A stretch of DNA of 60,826 nucleotides from JBBIMP01 sp037444305 (lineage in GTDB: Bacteria; Acidobacteriota; UBA6911). The DNA lies in NCBI GenBank assembly GCA_037444305.1, contig JBBIMP010000032.1:1-60826 (forward strand), written 5' to 3'. Below, in pieces: positions 25,668-34,300 of this stretch. The notes beneath the pieces are model-generated. The model was not told the DNA's origin and searched no databases. It was given only the letters and a program-made list of their open reading frames with translations. The position numbers and the translations under genes were made by a program. Within the stretch, counting starts at the first letter, position 1. Each line of letters opens with the position of its first letter.

Positions 25668-26648
25668 ATGAAAAAAATCCTCGTCACCGGGGCCGCCGGC
25701 CAGATCGGCTCCGAACTCACCCATGCCCTGCGCGAGCGCTACGGCAATGACAACGTGATCGCCTCCGACCTCAAGCCCGAGGCCGGGGAAAGCCTGGGCC
25801 GGTCGGGCCCCTTCAGCACCGCGGACGTCACGAAAATCGAAGAGATCGACGGGATCATCAAACGCCACGCCGTCGACACCGTGTTCCACCTGGCCGCGAT
25901 CCTTTCGGCCAAGGGCGAGCAGAACCCGCAGGCCTGCTGGCGCGTGAACGTGGACGGCACGCTGAACATCCTCGAGCTGGGGCTGCGCCACAAGATGTCG
26001 CGCATCGTCATCCCGAGCTCCATCGCCGTCTGGGGGAGCGGCGTGCCGCTGCAGAACACGCCGCAGGAGTCCGTCCTCAAGCCCTCGACCATGTACGGCA
26101 TCACCAAGGTCGCCGGCGAGCTGCTCTGCGACTACTACGTGAAGCGCTTCGGCCTCGACTGCCGCGGGCTGCGCTTCCCCGGCATCATCTCCCACCAGAC
26201 GCTGCCCGGCGGCGGCACGACCGACTACGCGGTGGCCATATTCTACGAGGCGGTCGACCAGGGGCGTTTCACCTGTTTCGTCCGGGAGGACACCGTCCTG
26301 CCCATGATGTACATGCCCGACGCCATCCGGGCGACGATCCAGTTGGCGGAGGCCGACTTCGCGCACCTGCGCCACCATTCGGACTTCAACCTGGCCGCCA
26401 TGAGCTTCAGCGCCGGCCAGCTGGCCGCCGCGATCAGGCAGCACATCCCCGGCTTCGAGGTCGCCTACGAGCCGGACTATCACCAGGAGATCGCCGACTC
26501 CTGGCCCAACTCCATCGACGACTCCGCGGCGCGCGCCGAGTGGGGCTGGCAGCCGCAGTGGGATCTCGAGTCGATGACGGCGGACATGCTGAAGCACCTG
26601 CAGGCCAGGAAGGCCGCGGGCAACCTCTACCCAGCGGATTCACCATAA
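25668..26648 (+). CDS. tdh: L-threonine 3-dehydrogenase, SDR (epimerase-like) type
   Basis: A 326-residue extended short-chain dehydrogenase. The NAD-binding GAAGQIG follows the first strand (KKILVTG). The catalytic Tyr-Lys pair is in YGITK, and LRFPGIISHQTLPGGGTTDYAV is characteristic of the epimerase-like threonine dehydrogenases (Cupriavidus, Flavobacterium, trypanosomes) and not of the zinc-dependent E. coli enzyme. It oxidises threonine to 2-amino-3-ketobutyrate for the next gene, kbl. The ATG at 25668 starts directly before the Rossmann fold; an upstream in-frame extension would run over the promoter. It is first in a three-gene operon. Confidence 0.92.
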   Translation: MKKILVTGAAGQIGSELTHALRERYGNDNVIASDLKPEAGESLGRSGPFSTADVTKIEEIDGIIKRHAVDTVFHLAAILSAKGEQNPQACWRVNVDGTLNILELGLRHKMSRIVIPSSIAVWGSGVPLQNTPQESVLKPSTMYGITKVAGELLCDYYVKRFGLDCRGLRFPGIISHQTLPGGGTTDYAVAIFYEAVDQGRFTCFVREDTVLPMMYMPDAIRATIQLAEADFAHLRHHSDFNLAAMSFSAGQLAAAIRQHIPGFEVAYEPDYHQEIADSWPNSIDDSAARAEWGWQPQWDLESMTADMLKHLQARKAAGNLYPADSP

Positions 26649-26659
26649 AGGAGCGCCCC

Positions 26660-27901
26660 ATGTACGGCCGGATAAAGGAAGACCTGAAACGTGAGCTGGA
26701 GGAGATCCGCAAGGCGGGCCTCTACAAGGAAGAGCGGTTCATCCACAATCCCCAGGGCGCCTCCATAATGGTCGAGTATCCGGAGAAGGCGCCGCGGCGG
26801 GAAGTGCTCAACTTCTGCGCCAACAACTACCTCGGCCTCTCGAGCCACGACCTCGTGTTGGAGGCTGCGCACAGCGGCCTGGAGGAGCGCGGCTACGGGA
26901 TGTCCTCGGTGCGCTTCATCTGCGGGACCCAGGACATCCACAGGCAGCTGGAGGCGAAGATCTCACGTTTCCTGGGCACCGACGACACCATCCTCTACTC
27001 CTCCTGTTTCGACGCCAACGGCGGCCTCTTCGAGGTCTTCCTGAAGGAGGAGGATGCCATCATCACCGACTCGCTCAATCACGCTTCCATCATCGACGGC
27101 ATCCGGCTGAGTAAGGCCCGGCGCTACATCTACGCCAACAACGACATGGCCGACCTGGAGGCCAAGCTGAAGGAGGCGCGGACCGCCCGCTACCGGATGG
27201 TCGCCACCGACGGCGCTTTCTCGATGGACGGAACCATCGCGCAGCTCGACCGGATATGCGCGCTGGCGGAGAGATACGACGCCCTGGTGATGGTCGACGA
27301 CTCCCACTGCACGGGTTTCATCGGGAAGACCGGCCGGGGTACGCACGAACATTGCGGCTGCGCGGACCGGGTCGACCTCATCACCGGCACGCTCGGCAAG
27401 GCGCTCGGCGGCGCCTCGGGCGGCTTCACCTCGGGGCGGCGCGAGATGATCGCCCTGCTGCGGCAGCGCTCCCGTCCCTACCTGTTTTCCAACAGCCTCC
27501 CCCCGGTCATCGTCCGGGCCGCGCTGCAGGTCCTGGACATGATCTCGGAAACGACCGCTCTGAGGGATAAGCTGGAGTGGAATACCCGCTACTTCCGCGA
27601 AAACATGACCCGCATCGGGTACGACATCAAGCCGGGCGAACACCCGATCGTGCCGATCATGCTCTACAATGCGAAGCTCTCGCAGGACGTCGCGCGCGAC
27701 ATGTATTTCGAGGGCATCTACGTCGTCGGCTTCTTTTTCCCGGTGGTCCCGAGAGGGCTGGCCCGGATCCGCGTCCAGCTCTCCGCGGCGCACGAAAAGG
27801 AACACCTCGACCGCGCCCTGGAGGCGTTCGAAAAGGTCGGGCGGAAATACGAAATCCTCGGGAAGACCCGCGAGGAGATCGTCCGGGCCTACGGAGAGTG
27901 A
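26660..27901 (+). CDS. kbl: Glycine C-acetyltransferase (2-amino-3-ketobutyrate CoA ligase)
   Basis: A 413-residue PLP enzyme of the alpha-oxoamine synthase family. Family signatures are NFCANNYLGLSSH, the substrate/PLP region SSCFDANGG, VMVDDSHCTGF with the PLP-contacting Asp and His, and the Schiff-base lysine in TGTLGKALGG. It cleaves 2-amino-3-ketobutyrate with CoA to glycine and acetyl-CoA, completing tdh-initiated threonine breakdown. AAAGGAG lies nine bases before the ATG, 11 bases after the tdh stop. It overlaps pyruvate kinase by one base (TGATG), indicating translational coupling. Confidence 0.95.
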   Translation: MYGRIKEDLKRELEEIRKAGLYKEERFIHNPQGASIMVEYPEKAPRREVLNFCANNYLGLSSHDLVLEAAHSGLEERGYGMSSVRFICGTQDIHRQLEAKISRFLGTDDTILYSSCFDANGGLFEVFLKEEDAIITDSLNHASIIDGIRLSKARRYIYANNDMADLEAKLKEARTARYRMVATDGAFSMDGTIAQLDRICALAERYDALVMVDDSHCTGFIGKTGRGTHEHCGCADRVDLITGTLGKALGGASGGFTSGRREMIALLRQRSRPYLFSNSLPPVIVRAALQVLDMISETTALRDKLEWNTRYFRENMTRIGYDIKPGEHPIVPIMLYNAKLSQDVARDMYFEGIYVVGFFFPVVPRGLARIRVQLSAAHEKEHLDRALEAFEKVGRKYEILGKTREEIVRAYGE

Positions 27902-29334
27902 TGAGAAGAGCCAAGATCGTAGCCACCATCGGGCCGGCCTCCGGATCGCTCGAAAAGCTGCGCGCGCTCGCCTCCGCCGGGATGAACGTCGCCCGCATCA
28001 ACCTCTCCCACGGCGATTTCGACACCCACCGCGAAAACATCGGCCGCATCCGCCGGATTTCGGAGGAGCTGCAGCGCCCGGTCGCGGTCATGCTCGACCT
28101 CTCGGGACCCAAGATACGCACGGGAAAAGTGGAGGGCGGAGCCGTAACGCTCCAGGCCGGGTCCGGCGTGAGGATCACGGCCGGGGAGATCACGGGGAAT
28201 GCCGGCCGCTTTTCCATCGGCTACCCGCACCTGTCCCGAGACGTCCAGCCGGGCGCCCGCCTGCTGATCGGCGACGGGGAGATCGAACTGCAGGTGAGAT
28301 CCGTCGAGGGATCGGAGGTGGTTGCGGAAGTGGTTTACGGCGGCACGCTCGGCGACCACAAGGGCATCAGCCTCCCCGGCACGCGGCTCTCGGTCCCGTC
28401 CCTCACGCCGAAGGACCGGGCAGGCCTGCGCTTCGGCCTCGAAGCGGGCGTCGACCTGGTCGCGCAGTCGTTCGTCCGCTCGGCGGCGGACTGCGCGGAG
28501 GCCAGGGCGGCCGTGCGCCAGGCGGCGGAGGAGATCGGCTCCGGCTGCTTCGAGCCGCTGTTGATCGCCAAGATCGAAAAGCCCGAGGCGGTGGCGGATC
28601 TCGACGGCATCCTGGCGGCCGCCGACGGGGTCATGGTGGCGCGCGGCGACCTGGCCATCGAAACCGCGCCCGAAAAGGTGCCCGGGCTGCAGAAGCAGAT
28701 CATCGCCCGCACCCTGGCCGCGGAAAAGATCGTCATCACCGCCACCCAGATGCTCCAGACCATGGTCGACAGTCCGCGGCCGACGCGCGCGGAGGCCTCC
28801 GATGTGGCCAACGCCATCCTGGACGGGTCGGAGGCGCTGATGCTGTCGGCCGAGACCGCCATCGGGAAATACCCGGTCGAGGCGGTCGAGATGATGGACC
28901 GGATTATCCGGTCGACGGAAGGTCTCGAGGATAAAGACCCCCGCATCTGCCCCAGGCGCCAGACCGGGGACTATGGGCGCGCCGTCGCCGAGGCGGCAGC
29001 ATTTGCGGCCGAGGAGATCCGGGCGAGGCTCATCGTGGTGTTCACCCGCAGCGGCGCCATGGCCCGGAGGATGGCCGCGGTCCGGCCGCGGCAGCGGATC
29101 GTGGCCCTGACCCCGCACGAGACCACCTGCCGCGCGCTGGCGCTTTCGTGGGGCGTCGAGCCATACATGATGAAGGCGTTCCCGCCGGCTTACGACCGGA
29201 TGCTCGAGGGCGCGGATGCGGTGCTGACGGAAAAGGGGCTCGCAGAGGAGGGGGAGAGCGTCATCGTCATGGCGGGACGCATCGAGCAGTCCGCCCTCTC
29301 GAGCTCCATGAAGATCCACAGGATCCGCGGCTAG
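27901..29334 (+). CDS. pyk: Pyruvate kinase
   Basis: A 477-residue pyruvate kinase (phosphoenolpyruvate plus ADP to pyruvate plus ATP). The N-terminus RRAKIVATIGPASGS, the substrate loop NLSHGD, the family signature LLIAKIEKPE with the catalytic lysine, MVARGDLAIE for metal and potassium contacts, and EASDVANAILDGSEALMLSAET are all present, followed by a C-terminal allosteric domain (from about 340). Length is normal. Its ATG overlaps the kbl stop, so it is the third gene of the threonine operon. That is an unusual home for pyk, suggesting control of ATP yield together with amino-acid breakdown. Confidence 0.95.
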   Translation: MRRAKIVATIGPASGSLEKLRALASAGMNVARINLSHGDFDTHRENIGRIRRISEELQRPVAVMLDLSGPKIRTGKVEGGAVTLQAGSGVRITAGEITGNAGRFSIGYPHLSRDVQPGARLLIGDGEIELQVRSVEGSEVVAEVVYGGTLGDHKGISLPGTRLSVPSLTPKDRAGLRFGLEAGVDLVAQSFVRSAADCAEARAAVRQAAEEIGSGCFEPLLIAKIEKPEAVADLDGILAAADGVMVARGDLAIETAPEKVPGLQKQIIARTLAAEKIVITATQMLQTMVDSPRPTRAEASDVANAILDGSEALMLSAETAIGKYPVEAVEMMDRIIRSTEGLEDKDPRICPRRQTGDYGRAVAEAAAFAAEEIRARLIVVFTRSGAMARRMAAVRPRQRIVALTPHETTCRALALSWGVEPYMMKAFPPAYDRMLEGADAVLTEKGLAEEGESVIVMAGRIEQSALSSSMKIHRIRG

Positions 29335-29542
29335 AGAGACGCACGCCCCGAGAGGGCGAAATCCGCACCACCACGACCCCCGCAGGTGGACTGCCTCCGC
29401 GAAACGTTGTATCGCGGCCCCGCCAAACCTTCCCGGCTGACATATCGACCGCGGCCTCCAGACCCGGTCCCCGGAGGACTACAACCCATGAAACACAGAC
29501 CCAAGGTTCTGTCCACGGTCGGTTCCGCCCCCCCTCTGCATA

Positions 29543-29687
29543 CGGCTGATCGAAGGCGCGCTGCGGCGCGGCATCGACGTCGATCCAATATGCCGGCCAA
29601 GCCCACGGCATCAGCGGGCACTGGAACAACGTCCACCGGATGATCCACGAGCTGAAGTGGTGGGCGAAATACCTGCGCGGCGAATAG
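29543..29687 (+). pseudogene. C-terminal remnant of an S9 (prolyl oligopeptidase) peptidase
   Basis: Two overlapping frames together read like the end of an S9 peptidase: RLIEGALRRGIDVD in one frame, then IQYAGQAHGISGHWNN and IHELKWWAKYLRGE before a stop in another. The AHGISG element would contain the catalytic His of the family. The switch of frame at about 29580-29590 and the lack of any upstream body mark it as a decayed fragment. It sits in a 439-base gap between pyk and the M28 peptidase gene; the rest of the gap (29335-29542) shows no gene. Confidence 0.55.
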
Positions 29688-29696
29688 CAGAAGCCC

Positions 29697-29745
29697 AAAT
29701 GGCACGCGGATTTACGCGAATAAACACAGATCCGTGTCCAACCGC
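29697..29745. repeat. Degenerate CGCGGAT/ATCCGTG-type interspersed repeat
   Basis: The stretch holds GGCACGCGGATTTACGCG and CACAGATCCGTGT, matching partial copies at about 24432-24458 (AACGCGGACGAACGCGGATT) and 36530-36550. Such short degenerate repeats recur between genes in this window. Confidence 0.5.
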
Positions 29746-29773
29746 GTAATCACGCGTGCCCTTCGCTGCGCCC

Positions 29774-31519
29774 TTACTGCTGCAGCTTGCCGGTGGTCAG
29801 CTTTCCGGCCCGCGGCCCCTTGTTGTCGCGGATGGGCGCGTGATCCAGGTTCGCCACGCTCAGCCCCAGCTCGTAGCAGAGCTGCGTGATCCGCGTCATC
29901 TTGCCGAACTGGATCTTGTCCACGCTGTCGGTGTTGAAGTGGTAATCGGGATGAATCCCGGTCGTGAAGAACACCACGGGGATCCCCTTCGCCGCGTAGC
30001 TGTAGTGATCGCTGCGGAAATAGAACTGCTCCAGGTCGGCGGGATCGTTCAGCTCGAAATCCAGCTTCAGCGGCTGCTCCAGCACCCCGTTGGCCTCCAC
30101 GGCCAGGTTGTGCAGCTCCGTGCTGATCCGGTCCGAGCCGATGACGTACACCGTGTTCTCCTCCCCCGGCTTGTCGTCGCGGTTGCGCCCGATCATGTCC
30201 AGGTTGATCTGCGCCACGATGCTCTCCAGCGGCACCGAGGGGAAGTCGGCAAAGTACCGCGACCCGTACAACCCCGACTCCTCGCCCGTGTGCCACACGA
30301 AGATCAGCGACCTCATCGGCCGCTCGCCCAGCTGGAAGGCTTTGGCCAGCGCCAGCATGGCGACCGACCCGGACCCGTCGTCGTCGGCGCCGTTCCAGAT
30401 GCGGTCTTCCATGGCCGTCCCTTTCACACCCCCGCGCGGTTCGGCGCGGCGCAGCCCGTCGGCCGTCTGGACCAGCTCGCCCTCGGCATACCCCATGTGG
30501 TCGTAGTGCGAGCCGAAGGCAACGTAGGTGTGCTTCAGCTTCTCGTCCGCCCCGTCCACGATCCCGACCACGTTGCGCGTGAACTGCGTCCGGACGACCT
30601 GGTACTCCGCATTGATGTGGAACGTGACCCTGACGCTTTTCAGCGGGAAGACCGGCAGCGGCGTCCGCTCATTTGCTTTCACCTTCAGGTCGGCGTAGGA
30701 GTACTCCTGGCCCGCCAGCAGGAACTCGAAAAACTCATCCTGCGCGGCGACCGAAGGAGGAATGGGATTGTCGAGCCTCTGGGCCGTCGTGAAATCGGGC
30801 GTTTCGATGCGGGGCCCCTGTGGTCCCGGCCCCGCAGGGCCGGCGGCGGCCTGCGGCGGCGCGGCCTGCGGAGCTGTCGGAGGCCTTCCAGTGCCGGTAC
30901 GCTGGACCGGGCCGATGACGGCGGAAGCCCCCTGCACATCCGTAGCATACCGGGCGCGCCCTGAGAGAATCCGGCGGTACTGCGCTTCCACGCCCCGCGG
31001 ACCGGCAGCTCCCAGCCACACGACCACCTTCCCTTTCACGTTGAGGCCGGCGTAGTCGTTGTGGTTCGCCCCGGGTGCGTCCAGCCCGTAGCCGGCAAAC
31101 ACGATCTCGCCGGAGGCGAAGCTGCGCCTGGCGCCCACGTTCGCCGGGAAGGTTATCCCCTCGCCGTTGGCGAACGTGCGCGTCTGCCCGCCGGCTTCCA
31201 CCGTGATGGCGGACTTGTTGTCGCTCTTGACGCCGCGCACGCTCACGCGCTGGTAGTAAGAGCCGTGGTCGCCCCCGGGCCGCACGCCCATGGCCTTCAG
31301 CTCGTAGGCGAGGTAGGCGGCGGACAGCCCCAGCCCTTCGGAGTAGAGCCGCCGGCCTTCGAATTCGTCCGAGGAGAAGGCTTCGAGCCAGGACTTCAGC
31401 TCCTCGGTTTTGATCAGCGCGCGCCCGTTCTTCCCTTCGGCGCCGGCAAGCGAAAAGCCGGCCACGGAGGTGACGAGCGCCAGTACCAGGATGGCTGCCA
31501 GTGGACGGAAACGGTGCAT
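29774..31519 (-). CDS. Secreted M28 family zinc aminopeptidase with PA-domain insert
   Basis: A 581-residue exported peptidase. It has a signal peptide (MHRFRPLAAILVLALVTSVAGFSLAGAEG), a protease-associated-type region (about 110-310, with a Pro/Ala/Gly-rich linker near 215-235), then the M28 catalytic domain. Binuclear zinc ligands are visible in order: His in FGSHYDHMG, Asp in NGADDDGSGS, Glu pair in HTGEESGLYG, Asp in NLDMIGRN, His in FRSDHYSY. It releases N-terminal amino acids from peptides in the periplasm or outside. The start is the ATG at 31519 behind AAAGGAG. It may feed the amino-acid operons nearby; this link is inference. Confidence 0.9.
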   Translation of the reverse strand: MHRFRPLAAILVLALVTSVAGFSLAGAEGKNGRALIKTEELKSWLEAFSSDEFEGRRLYSEGLGLSAAYLAYELKAMGVRPGGDHGSYYQRVSVRGVKSDNKSAITVEAGGQTRTFANGEGITFPANVGARRSFASGEIVFAGYGLDAPGANHNDYAGLNVKGKVVVWLGAAGPRGVEAQYRRILSGRARYATDVQGASAVIGPVQRTGTGRPPTAPQAAPPQAAAGPAGPGPQGPRIETPDFTTAQRLDNPIPPSVAAQDEFFEFLLAGQEYSYADLKVKANERTPLPVFPLKSVRVTFHINAEYQVVRTQFTRNVVGIVDGADEKLKHTYVAFGSHYDHMGYAEGELVQTADGLRRAEPRGGVKGTAMEDRIWNGADDDGSGSVAMLALAKAFQLGERPMRSLIFVWHTGEESGLYGSRYFADFPSVPLESIVAQINLDMIGRNRDDKPGEENTVYVIGSDRISTELHNLAVEANGVLEQPLKLDFELNDPADLEQFYFRSDHYSYAAKGIPVVFFTTGIHPDYHFNTDSVDKIQFGKMTRITQLCYELGLSVANLDHAPIRDNKGPRAGKLTTGKLQQ

Positions 31520-31709
31520 GGGACTCCTTTCAATGTGCAGGCGGCAAATCCGCATTGTGCGGGACGGCGCTCCCCGAGTTCAGACGATATACCAACAAGG
31601 CTTATACGATTGCAAGGTCCAGGGCGTTACGTGTAATAAGGGGACCCATGCTCCGTCTGGGGTAGCGACAGGATCAGATACAGCTGCGGATATGCCGGAA
31701 GGAGGCGCC

Positions 31710-31814
31710 ATGATGGAAAGGGACGGGCAGGAAGTTGAGGTGGGGTACATCACGCCCAAGGGGGAGATGATATCGATTAATGTTGCGCCTCCGCCGGGGC
31801 GCAACAGCATTTAA
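31710..31814 (+). CDS. Possible 34-residue small protein
   Basis: A short frame (MMERDGQEVEVGYITP and on to PPPGRNSI) begins six bases after a strong GGAAGGAGG ribosome binding site. The composition is acidic at the start with a Pro-Gly tail, with no signal peptide or helix. It lies in the leader between the M28 gene and the DUF5916 gene, convergent with the latter. No family is recognised. The good Shine-Dalgarno match is the only positive evidence, so it may be chance. Confidence 0.35.
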   Translation: MMERDGQEVEVGYITPKGEMISINVAPPPGRNSI

Positions 31815-31825
31815 AGCCGCCAGAG

Positions 31826-33961
31826 CTAGGAAGCCTTGAAGAAAAACCCCCGCGCGGTCTCCGCCAGCGACCTCCCCGGCCGGTAGGCCCCTTCCCGCCA
31901 CTCCAGCCTCTCGTACAGGCTGCCGTACCCGAAATGCACCACCGTGCCGGGTATGTAGGTGAACGAAACCAATAAGTCCGTCGTCAGCCGGTCCCGGAAA
32001 TTGTTGTATTCCAGTATCGCTCTGAAAAACAGATGCCGGTTCACCTGGTACGTATTCCGGCTCCGCACGATCGTGTAGTCGAACTCCTTCACCCCGCCCG
32101 CGGAAAAATCCGAGAACGTCAGGTTTAGCTGCGTCTCGATCTTCTCCGTCGGCTGGCACCTCAGGGCCGCCGAGACGTCGTTGCCGCTCCCCTGGTACGG
32201 GTTTCCCACGTACCGGATCTTTCTGGCGTTCCGGTACTGAAAGCTCGCAAAAACCTGCTTGGTGAACTGCCCGCTGCCCAGCACGCGGAGGCCGCTCGTC
32301 TGGAACTTTTCCCCGAGGAACACCTCCGTGGAATACCCGTACCCGACCGTCACGCTGGCGCTCCTGGGGAAGATGAACCTCACTTGCCCCCAGTTCTCCG
32401 TCTCGTACCTCCCGCTGAATCTGTCGCGGATCTGCGTGCTGTGCACCGTCGGGTCGACCCGCTTGACGAAACCCTCCTTCGGGTACAGCGGCTTCAGGAT
32501 CCCGGACCTGAACCTCGTCACCCCGGTGCGCGTCACGAACCCGGTCCCGGTGTGAAAATCCTCTGAAATATCCTGGATTCCCGCCATGACGGTCAGATCC
32601 CGGGTGCTGTGGAAGAAGTCGAGACCCAGCGCGTGCCCCTCGGCATCGGTCGCGTCACGGCTGTCGTTCGAGTAGAAGGCGTGGTAACCCATCCGGCTCG
32701 CCTTGCTCAGCCGGTGCTGCCCGTCCGCGCCCACAACCCTGTTGGCGTGCCCCGCCTCGTTGCGCTCGGTGTAAAACGCCCCCAGGTGGCTGTCCTCCGC
32801 CAGCGCCCGCTTGTAGCGGAAGATGCCGAACTGGGCGCGATCCCCGCCGCTGTTTATATCCTCGTCCAGCGCGTAGAGCGCCGCGATGGTGTTCCGGTCG
32901 CCGATCTTTCCGGCCACCTTGGCGCCGGCCGGCGGGTTGACGATGGTCCGGGTGTGCACCGCCTCGCGCAGGTAGTCGCCCGAGTAGGAGCCACCGAAGT
33001 GGAAGATCTCCCTCCCCTCGAGGAAGAACGGCCGCTTCTCCGCGTAGAAGAGCGTGTAGCGCTGGTTGAAGTCGATCTGCCCCGCGTCGGCTTCCACCTG
33101 GCTGAAGTCCGGGTTGTAGGTCGCATCCAGGACGAGGTGCGACGTGATGCCGTACTTGGCCGTCAGGCTGAAGTCGGCGTCGTTCCCGGCCGACACCAGC
33201 CGTCCTTCGCGGGCGGAGCTGGAGCGTGCGAGGGTGAATCCGGGCAGGACCTCCAGCAGGGCTTTCTGCTCCAGCCCCTCGTAGAGCAACGGCCGGGTCT
33301 GGATCAGCCAGTTGTCCCCTTTCTTCGGGTCGAGCGGCGGGAAGGTGCCCAGTTGCGAGTGCCGGTTTAGCCGCCGCTCGAAGATGACGCCCATCTCGAC
33401 CGGGTCTTTCTGCGAGAACCGGATGCTCTTGAGCGGGATCCTTATTTCGACCGTGTACCCCTCGCTGTCGATCACCCCGGCGCTGTACCAGACCAGGTCC
33501 ACGCCGTAGTCCTCCTTCCCGGCGGCAAACCGCGCGTCCATCTGGATGCCCAGCGGGTTTACGTAGAAGGTGTAGAGCGACTGCTGGTCGTTGAACGAGT
33601 CGAGGTTGATCGCGACCCAGTCGTCGGGGCGGATGGCGTCGCGCTTGCTGATCGAGGCCTTGATCTTCGCGGGATCGCTGTCGAAGCAGCGGTAGGCGAA
33701 GTAGAGGTTGTCCCGGTCGTAGGCGTAGTACACCCGCGTGTCTTCGGCCATGTCGCGGCCGAAGTCGGGGCTCCAGGTTTTGAAGCCGGAGACGCTGGGG
33801 GCTTCCCGCCAGATGGCGTCGTCCAGGATCCCGTCGATGGCCGGGGGCGCCGGCGCCTTGAGGGGCCGCAGCGGCGAAGCGTTGTCGCCGGCGGCCGCGG
33901 CTGCGGGAAGGGTCAGGATTGCCAAGAGCAGTACGAAAGCGCGAGTCGGTTTTATTTGCAT
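31826..33961 (-). CDS. CBM9-like / DUF5916 outer-membrane protein
   Basis: A 711-residue exported protein: signal peptide (RAFVLLLAILTLPAAAAAG), a carbohydrate-binding-module-9-like domain (about 30-220: PAIDGILDDAIWREAP, WVAINLDSF, YTVEIRIPLKSIRF), then the DUF5916 region (about 240-711), rich in alternating hydrophobic strands typical of a beta-barrel (YTLFYAEKRPFFLEGREIF). Proteins of this type are common in Acidobacteriota and Bacteroidota and are thought to sit in the outer membrane; their function is not established. It is convergent with the tiny frame at 31710 and divergent from the patatin gene. Confidence 0.82.
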   Translation of the reverse strand: MQIKPTRAFVLLLAILTLPAAAAAGDNASPLRPLKAPAPPAIDGILDDAIWREAPSVSGFKTWSPDFGRDMAEDTRVYYAYDRDNLYFAYRCFDSDPAKIKASISKRDAIRPDDWVAINLDSFNDQQSLYTFYVNPLGIQMDARFAAGKEDYGVDLVWYSAGVIDSEGYTVEIRIPLKSIRFSQKDPVEMGVIFERRLNRHSQLGTFPPLDPKKGDNWLIQTRPLLYEGLEQKALLEVLPGFTLARSSSAREGRLVSAGNDADFSLTAKYGITSHLVLDATYNPDFSQVEADAGQIDFNQRYTLFYAEKRPFFLEGREIFHFGGSYSGDYLREAVHTRTIVNPPAGAKVAGKIGDRNTIAALYALDEDINSGGDRAQFGIFRYKRALAEDSHLGAFYTERNEAGHANRVVGADGQHRLSKASRMGYHAFYSNDSRDATDAEGHALGLDFFHSTRDLTVMAGIQDISEDFHTGTGFVTRTGVTRFRSGILKPLYPKEGFVKRVDPTVHSTQIRDRFSGRYETENWGQVRFIFPRSASVTVGYGYSTEVFLGEKFQTSGLRVLGSGQFTKQVFASFQYRNARKIRYVGNPYQGSGNDVSAALRCQPTEKIETQLNLTFSDFSAGGVKEFDYTIVRSRNTYQVNRHLFFRAILEYNNFRDRLTTDLLVSFTYIPGTVVHFGYGSLYERLEWREGAYRPGRSLAETARGFFFKAS

Positions 33962-34300
33962 GGCACCTTTGCCGGATGATGGTTATGAACTGGCGACATG
34001 CCGCCAGTATATACGCGCTTTTCCAAATTCCGGTTCCCTCATTGCAGTTCTGCGTTTTATTGTGGGAAGGGAGTCCACGGAGCCCGGAGCGACAGCGACG
34101 GGTTGCGTGCCATGACTGGGCAACGCGACCGCTCACTAGCGTTCGCGGCTCTGTTTACGCACGCCAACAAAACGATCCTCCTCGCTTCGCTCACTTTGGT
34201 CGCCAGACCGCCTACCGCATCGATCCAATACGGCTTTCCTCTGTTGCAACGGCGCCTGCAACGGCTACAATCTGCCGTGTTGCCCATAACGGTACCGTCG
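33962..34300. other. Divergent intergenic region
   Basis: A 339-base gap between the DUF5916 and patatin genes. No gene is recognised; it contains degenerate GC-rich repeat-like sequence (34075-34165) and the patatin promoter at 34244-34271. Confidence 0.55.
34244..34271 (+). promoter_or_regulatory. Promoter of the patatin-BamA gene
   Basis: TTGCAA (34244-34249), 16-bp spacer, TACAAT (34266-34271, 5 of 6), ending 29 bases before the ATG. Confidence 0.5.

Noticed and set aside
27889..29319. 476-codon frame antisense to pyruvate kinase
   Set aside because: Shadow of a clearly coding gene.
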